NCBI RefSeq assembly: GCF_025465545.1 | Contig: NZ_JAODMK010000022.1 | Span: forward strand, 1 to 64,000 | Reading direction: 5' to 3' | Length of the DNA: 64,000 nucleotides | Origin: Naasia sp. | GTDB lineage: Bacteria > Actinomycetota > Actinomycetes > Actinomycetales > Microbacteriaceae | In this document: piece by piece, positions 60,471 through 64,000 of the stretch | How the letters are laid out: each line of letters starts with the position of its first letter | Position numbering within the stretch: the first letter of the stretch is position 1 | The notes under the pieces: model-generated | The model's database searches: none | Seen by the model: the letters and a program-made list of their open reading frames with translations, nothing else | What the model was told of the DNA's origin: nothing | Translations under genes and position numbers: made by a program

Positions 60471-60522
60471 AGCTGCCCGCTTCGGTCCTGATTCGCGAGA
60501 AGAGGGGACCGAAGTGGGCAGT
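60471..60522. repeat. Palindromic intergenic element, family A copy 3
   Basis: 18-bp arms (60471-60488 and 60506-60522) with G-T mismatches; core GAAGTGGGCAG as in copies 1 and 2. It lies 20 bp after rplA and probably serves as its terminator. Confidence 0.7.
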
Positions 60523-60606
60523 TCGCCGTTTCGGCCAGGTTCTGCGCCCTGGCTCGTCGTCGGCGAGTTTCAGCGAGCAGATCGCTGCGCCTCCGCTGAC
60601 CCCTGC

Positions 60607-60664
60607 GTGCTCGTTCCGGCGCCGAGTGACCGCTATATCGGGCACTTCGCGCCGCAACGGGCAC
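60607..60664. repeat. Palindromic intergenic element, family C copy 2
   Basis: 22-bp imperfect arms (60607-60628 and 60643-60664), core sequence as in the element at 56293-56350, including GTGAC after the left arm. It lies 12 bp beyond the stop of the leftward oxidoreductase gene (60677). Confidence 0.7.
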
Positions 60665-60676
60665 TCGGAGGAGGGA

Positions 60677-61699
60677 TCAGTACTCGCTGATCCTCAGGAC
60701 GATCTTGCCGCGGACCTGCCCGGACTCGAGCAGCCGGTGGGCCTCGGGGGCGTCCTCCAGGGCGAACACCGAGTCGACGGTCACCTGCACGTCGCCCGAG
60801 TCGATGAGCCGCGCGATGACCGAGAGGGTGCCCCCGTCGGGTGTGACCCAGAAGTCGGTCACACGAACGCCGGCCGCCTCCGCGTCCTCGCGAATCGCCG
60901 GCCAGCTGCCCGGCGCCAGGCTCACCAGGTGTCCGCCCGGACGCAGCACCGACAGTGATCGGCGCCCGGTGTCGCCTCCGGAGCAGTCGATCACCACATC
61001 GAAGCCGGTGAGCAGCTCGTCGAACGCGTCGGCGGTGCAGTCGAGCACCCGGCGGGCGCCGATGCTCCTCAGCCATGGGGCATTCCGCTCCGACGCGGTC
61101 GCGGTGACATCGGCGCCGAAGTACGCCCCGAACTGCACGGCGAGATGACCGACCCCGCCGGCCCCCGCATCGATGAGCATCCTCTGACCCTCGTGCGCCT
61201 TGCCGAGGTCGACGACCGCGCCCCACGCGGTGAGAGCGGCGAGGGGGACGGCGGCCGCCTCGACGTGCGAGAGCACGCGGGGCTTCCGCGCGACACTCAT
61301 GGCCGGCACCGACACGTACTCCGCGTAGCTGCCGGTCGTGCGCGGAAAGGCGGTCATGCCGAACACCTCGTCGCCCGGTTGGAGCGGGAACTCGGCGTAG
61401 GGCGACTCCGCCACGACGCCGCTGAAATCGTAGCCGGGCACGATCGGCCAGCTGTGCGCGCCGGGAGAGACGCCATCGCCCGAGCGGGTCGTGGCGTCCA
61501 CGGGGTTCACGCCGGCCGCGACGACTCGCACGAGCACCTCGCTGCCCACCCGGGCGGGGACCGCGATGGTTCGGGTGACGAGCTCGCCGGGGCCGCCCGG
61601 CTCCGCGACCGAGACGGCGCGCATCGTCCTCGGGAGGGCGGCGGCGGATGCGCGCGCGGCAGGCCGGGCGGTCGCCCCGCCGCGGGGGTTGTCCGGCAT
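60677..61699 (-). CDS. NADP-dependent medium-chain oxidoreductase, quinone-reductase-like
   Basis: 340 residues from ATG 61699 (GGGAG upstream); ATG 61624 (MRAVSVAEPGG) is an alternative without the Ala/Arg-rich extension. GroES-like half: VVAAGVNPVDATTRSGDG, PGYDFSGVVAESPYAEFPLQ, PGDEVFGMTAFPRTTGSYAE. Cofactor motif LIDAGAGGVGHLAVQFGAYF, then VIDCSGGDTGRRSLSVLRPG. No zinc cysteines, so it belongs to the zinc-free quinone oxidoreductase group. It is convergent with rplA. Confidence 0.9.
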   Translation of the reverse strand: MPDNPRGGATARPAARASAAALPRTMRAVSVAEPGGPGELVTRTIAVPARVGSEVLVRVVAAGVNPVDATTRSGDGVSPGAHSWPIVPGYDFSGVVAESPYAEFPLQPGDEVFGMTAFPRTTGSYAEYVSVPAMSVARKPRVLSHVEAAAVPLAALTAWGAVVDLGKAHEGQRMLIDAGAGGVGHLAVQFGAYFGADVTATASERNAPWLRSIGARRVLDCTADAFDELLTGFDVVIDCSGGDTGRRSLSVLRPGGHLVSLAPGSWPAIREDAEAAGVRVTDFWVTPDGGTLSVIARLIDSGDVQVTVDSVFALEDAPEAHRLLESGQVRGKIVLRISEY

Positions 61700-61891
61700 C
61701 GTGGCACTCCCGTCCGGCCCTCGGGCGGGCACTCCGCCAAGTCAAGCCCGCAAATGCGTCTGCGGTGTTACGGCGGTGTTCCCACCCCGCTAACATCTGG
61801 CACCCGCCACGGGACCCGGTCATCGTCGGCTCACAGCGGCCGCAGGAGCCTTCCACAGCAGGCTCATAGACTCGCTCTCATACTGAGAGAC

Positions 61892-62635
61892 ATGACAGTT
61901 TCGGACGCCCGCGCCGCTCGCGCCCCCATGCGCCGTGCCGACGGTTCCCCCATCCGCGTCCTCGTCGTCGACGACGAGGCAACCCTCACCGACCTGCTGT
62001 CGATGGCGCTCCGCTACGAGGGCTGGGAGGTCAAGACCGCCGCGGACGGCCGCACCGCCCTCAATGTGGCCCGCGAGTTCAAGCCGGACGCGATCGTGCT
62101 CGACATCATGCTTCCGGACATCGACGGCCTGCAGGTGCTCAGCCGGCTCCGCGCGGACGGCAGCGACACGGGAGTGCTCTTCCTCACCGCCAAGGACTCG
62201 CTCGACGACCGGATCACCGGACTCACCGCGGGCGGCGACGACTACGTCACCAAGCCGTTCAGCCTCGAGGAGCTGGTGGCTCGCCTGCGCGGGCTCGTCC
62301 GCCGCTCCATCGTGTCCATCAGCGACGACAACGACCCGGTCATCCGAGTCGGCGATCTCGCGCTGGACGAGGACAGCCACGAGGTGTTCCGGGACGGCGA
62401 GCAGATCGAGCTCACCGCCACCGAGTTCGAGCTCCTCCGCTTCCTCATGCGGAACCCGCGCCGCGTGCTCAGCAAGGCGCAGATCCTCGACCGTGTCTGG
62501 AGCTACGACTTCGGCGGCAAGTCGAGCGTCGTGGAGATCTACATCTCCTACCTCCGCCGCAAGATCGACTCGGGCCGCGCGCCGATGATCCACACGGTGC
62601 GGGGTGCCGGCTACCTGCTGAAGCCCGCGCCGTGA
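61892..62635 (+). CDS. OmpR/PhoP-type response regulator
   Basis: 247 residues. Receiver: IRVLVVDDEATLTDLLSMAL, phospho-Asp in DAIVLDIMLPDIDG (about 75), VLFLTAKDSLDD and YVTKPFSLEELVAR. DNA-binding: LTATEFELLRFLMRNPRRVL, then VEIYISYLRRKIDSGRAPMI and HTVRGAGYLLKPAP. ATG at 61892; TAGACT near 61867-61872 is a possible -10. The kinase gene overlaps its stop by 4 bp. Confidence 0.94.
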   Translation: MTVSDARAARAPMRRADGSPIRVLVVDDEATLTDLLSMALRYEGWEVKTAADGRTALNVAREFKPDAIVLDIMLPDIDGLQVLSRLRADGSDTGVLFLTAKDSLDDRITGLTAGGDDYVTKPFSLEELVARLRGLVRRSIVSISDDNDPVIRVGDLALDEDSHEVFRDGEQIELTATEFELLRFLMRNPRRVLSKAQILDRVWSYDFGGKSSVVEIYISYLRRKIDSGRAPMIHTVRGAGYLLKPAP

Positions 62636-64000
62636 ACCGGCTGCGGTCGCTGAGACTGCGGCTCGTGCTCATCGTTGTCGCGCTGCTCGCCGTCGTCGCG
62701 GCGGTCATCGGCGTGGTCTCGGTGGTCGTGCTGCAGAGCTACCTCGTCGGCCAGGTCGACAACTCCGTGCGGTCCGCCGTGCAGCGAGCGACCCACGGCC
62801 CCGGCGACGGGGATGGTCCGGGCGGCGGGTTCGTGCTCGGCCAGGGCGAGGGCACCGTCATCGCGCTCGTCCAGGGCGGGGCGGTCGTCAGCTCGGGCTA
62901 CCTCGACGCCGACGGCAGGCAGCAGACGCTCACCGACACGGCGCAGGCCGCGATCCTCGACCTGGCCGCCGACGGCCGGCCGCACACCGTCGACTTGGAC
63001 GGCAGTCTCGGGGAGTACCGGATGATCGCCGTGCTCAGCACCTCGCGCACCACCGCGCTCGTCACCGGCCTGCCCCTCTCCGGCGTGCAGGGCACCGTCG
63101 GTCAGCTCGGCACGATCTTCGGCCTGGTCGCCCTGGCCGGCCTGGCGCTCGCCGCGATCGCCGCCACCCTCACCGTGAGCGCGGCACTGCGGCCGCTGCG
63201 CCGGGTCGCCCAGACCGCAGCGACGGTGGCCGAGCTGCCGCTGGATCGCGGGGACGTCGACATCGACGTGCGGGTGCCGGAGAAGGACACCGATCCGCGC
63301 ACCGAGGTGGGCCGGGTGGGCGCCGCCCTCAACCGGCTGCTGAGCACGGTCGGGACCGCGCTCGCCGTCCGCAAGGCGAGCGAGGACAAGGTCCGGCATT
63401 TCGTGGCGGATGCCAGCCACGAGCTGCGCACGCCGCTCGCCTCCATCCGCGGCTACTCCGAGCTGACCCGCCGCACCCAGCCGGACCTTCCCGACGAAGT
63501 CCGGCACAATCTCGGGCGGATCGAGTCCGAGGCGATCAGGATGACGAAGCTCGTGGAGGACCTCCTGCTCCTCGCCCGCCTCGACTCCCACCGAGAGCTC
63601 GAGCAGGAGGATGTGGACCTCTCGCTGATCGTCGTCGAGTCGGTGGGGGACGCCCACGCCGCCGGCCCCGACCACGAGTGGGAGCTGGACCTGCCGGACG
63701 AGCCCATCGTGGTGACCGGGGACGAGGCGCGGTTGCGCCAGGTCGTCGTGAATCTGCTCGCCAACGCCCGGGTGCACACCCCGGCCGGCACGACGGTCAG
63801 GACGAGCCTCGCGGCGGGCGTCGACGGCGCGGTGACCGTCCGCGTCGCCGATGACGGGCCGGGCATCGCCCCGGCCGTCCGCGAGACCCTCTTCGAGCGC
63901 TTCGCCCGGGCCGACGCCTCGCGGGCGCGCGCCACGGGCAGCACGGGTCTGGGCCTCGCCATCGTCAGAGGGGTGGTCGAGGCGCACGGCGGCACCGTGG
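62632..64000 (+). CDS. Sensor histidine kinase, HAMP/HisKA type (cut by window end)
   Basis: The first 456 residues are seen; the frame is open to the end of the window. Membrane segment 1 (LRLVLIVVALLAVVAAVIGV), an extracytoplasmic domain of about 110 residues, membrane segment 2 (IFGLVALAGLALAAIAATLT), HAMP (SAALRPLRRVAQTAATVAEL), HisKA with phospho-His in VADASHELRTPLASIRGYSE, N box VVVNLLANARVHTPAGT, G1 VADDGPGIAPAVRETLF and G2 GSTGLGLAIVRGVVEAHGG. Start GTG 62632 overlaps the regulator stop (GTGA). It is the partner of the upstream regulator. Confidence 0.95.
   Translation, partial: MNRLRSLRLRLVLIVVALLAVVAAVIGVVSVVVLQSYLVGQVDNSVRSAVQRATHGPGDGDGPGGGFVLGQGEGTVIALVQGGAVVSSGYLDADGRQQTLTDTAQAAILDLAADGRPHTVDLDGSLGEYRMIAVLSTSRTTALVTGLPLSGVQGTVGQLGTIFGLVALAGLALAAIAATLTVSAALRPLRRVAQTAATVAELPLDRGDVDIDVRVPEKDTDPRTEVGRVGAALNRLLSTVGTALAVRKASEDKVRHFVADASHELRTPLASIRGYSELTRRTQPDLPDEVRHNLGRIESEAIRMTKLVEDLLLLARLDSHRELEQEDVDLSLIVVESVGDAHAAGPDHEWELDLPDEPIVVTGDEARLRQVVVNLLANARVHTPAGTTVRTSLAAGVDGAVTVRVADDGPGIAPAVRETLFERFARADASRARATGSTGLGLAIVRGVVEAHGGTV

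Noticed and set aside
1-64000. CRISPR array or prophage
   Set aside because: No regularly spaced repeats and no integrase, capsid, portal or terminase genes were seen.

Overview
The window is GC-rich DNA (many genes start with GTG) from an actinobacterium, most likely of the family Microbacteriaceae. Pointers are the menaquinone genes, the NusG with a long acidic N-terminal extension, a 32-residue bS22-type ribosomal protein, the FprA-type ferredoxin reductase, and a gene order (proC, HTH protein, bS22, glutaredoxin-like, phosphatase, thioredoxin-like, ccdA, resB, ccsB, men genes, hadAB, tRNA-Trp, secE, nusG, rplK, rplA) that I recall from mycobacteria. The genus cannot be fixed by reading.

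Layout. 1-15.7 kb is accessory metabolism: an SGNH hydrolase, a PHP-domain protein, two FDH-like zinc dehydrogenases, a DrrA-type ABC exporter with two permeases, an MFS exporter, an EEP-family nuclease, a MocR regulator divergent from its usual partner YczE, the broken remains of a DNA photolyase, and a MarR regulator. 15.7-24 kb holds a receiver-less winged-helix regulator preceded by a Met/Cys-rich leaderless small ORF, upp, tadA, proC, a K+ uptake pair, an HTH protein and bS22. 23.7-39.2 kb is a respiratory block: cytochrome c maturation (thioredoxin-like lipoprotein, CcdA, ResB, CcsB) followed by almost the whole menaquinone pathway (menC, B, E, A, D, F, G) and a polyprenyl diphosphate synthase that could supply the side chain. 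39.2-48.3 kb has fprA, cls, a YajQ protein, a zinc-ribbon small protein, tRNA-Tyr, an inositol monophosphatase-family enzyme, tandem M23 peptidases, a GH13 glucosidase and tRNA-Thr/tRNA-Met. 48.4-50.6 kb looks like a small island: a teichoic-acid-type glycosyltransferase and a divergent 27-residue peptide gene with a strong promoter, an operator-like palindrome and a terminator. 50.6-60.5 kb has hadA/hadB, murB, a four-gene two-component/ABC operon, an aminotransferase, tRNA-Trp and secE-nusG-rplK-rplA. The end holds an NADPH:quinone-reductase-like gene and a two-component system cut by the window edge.

Two themes run across the window. First, about twenty genes have a TANNNT -10 box ending 6 or 7 nt before the start codon, so they are predicted to be leaderless; this spacing decides several starts. 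Second, gene ends and intergenic gaps carry long hairpins that fall into three recurring sequence families (A, B, C), probably REP-like elements doubling as terminators.

All calls come from reading the sequence and from remembered family features; no database search was run.
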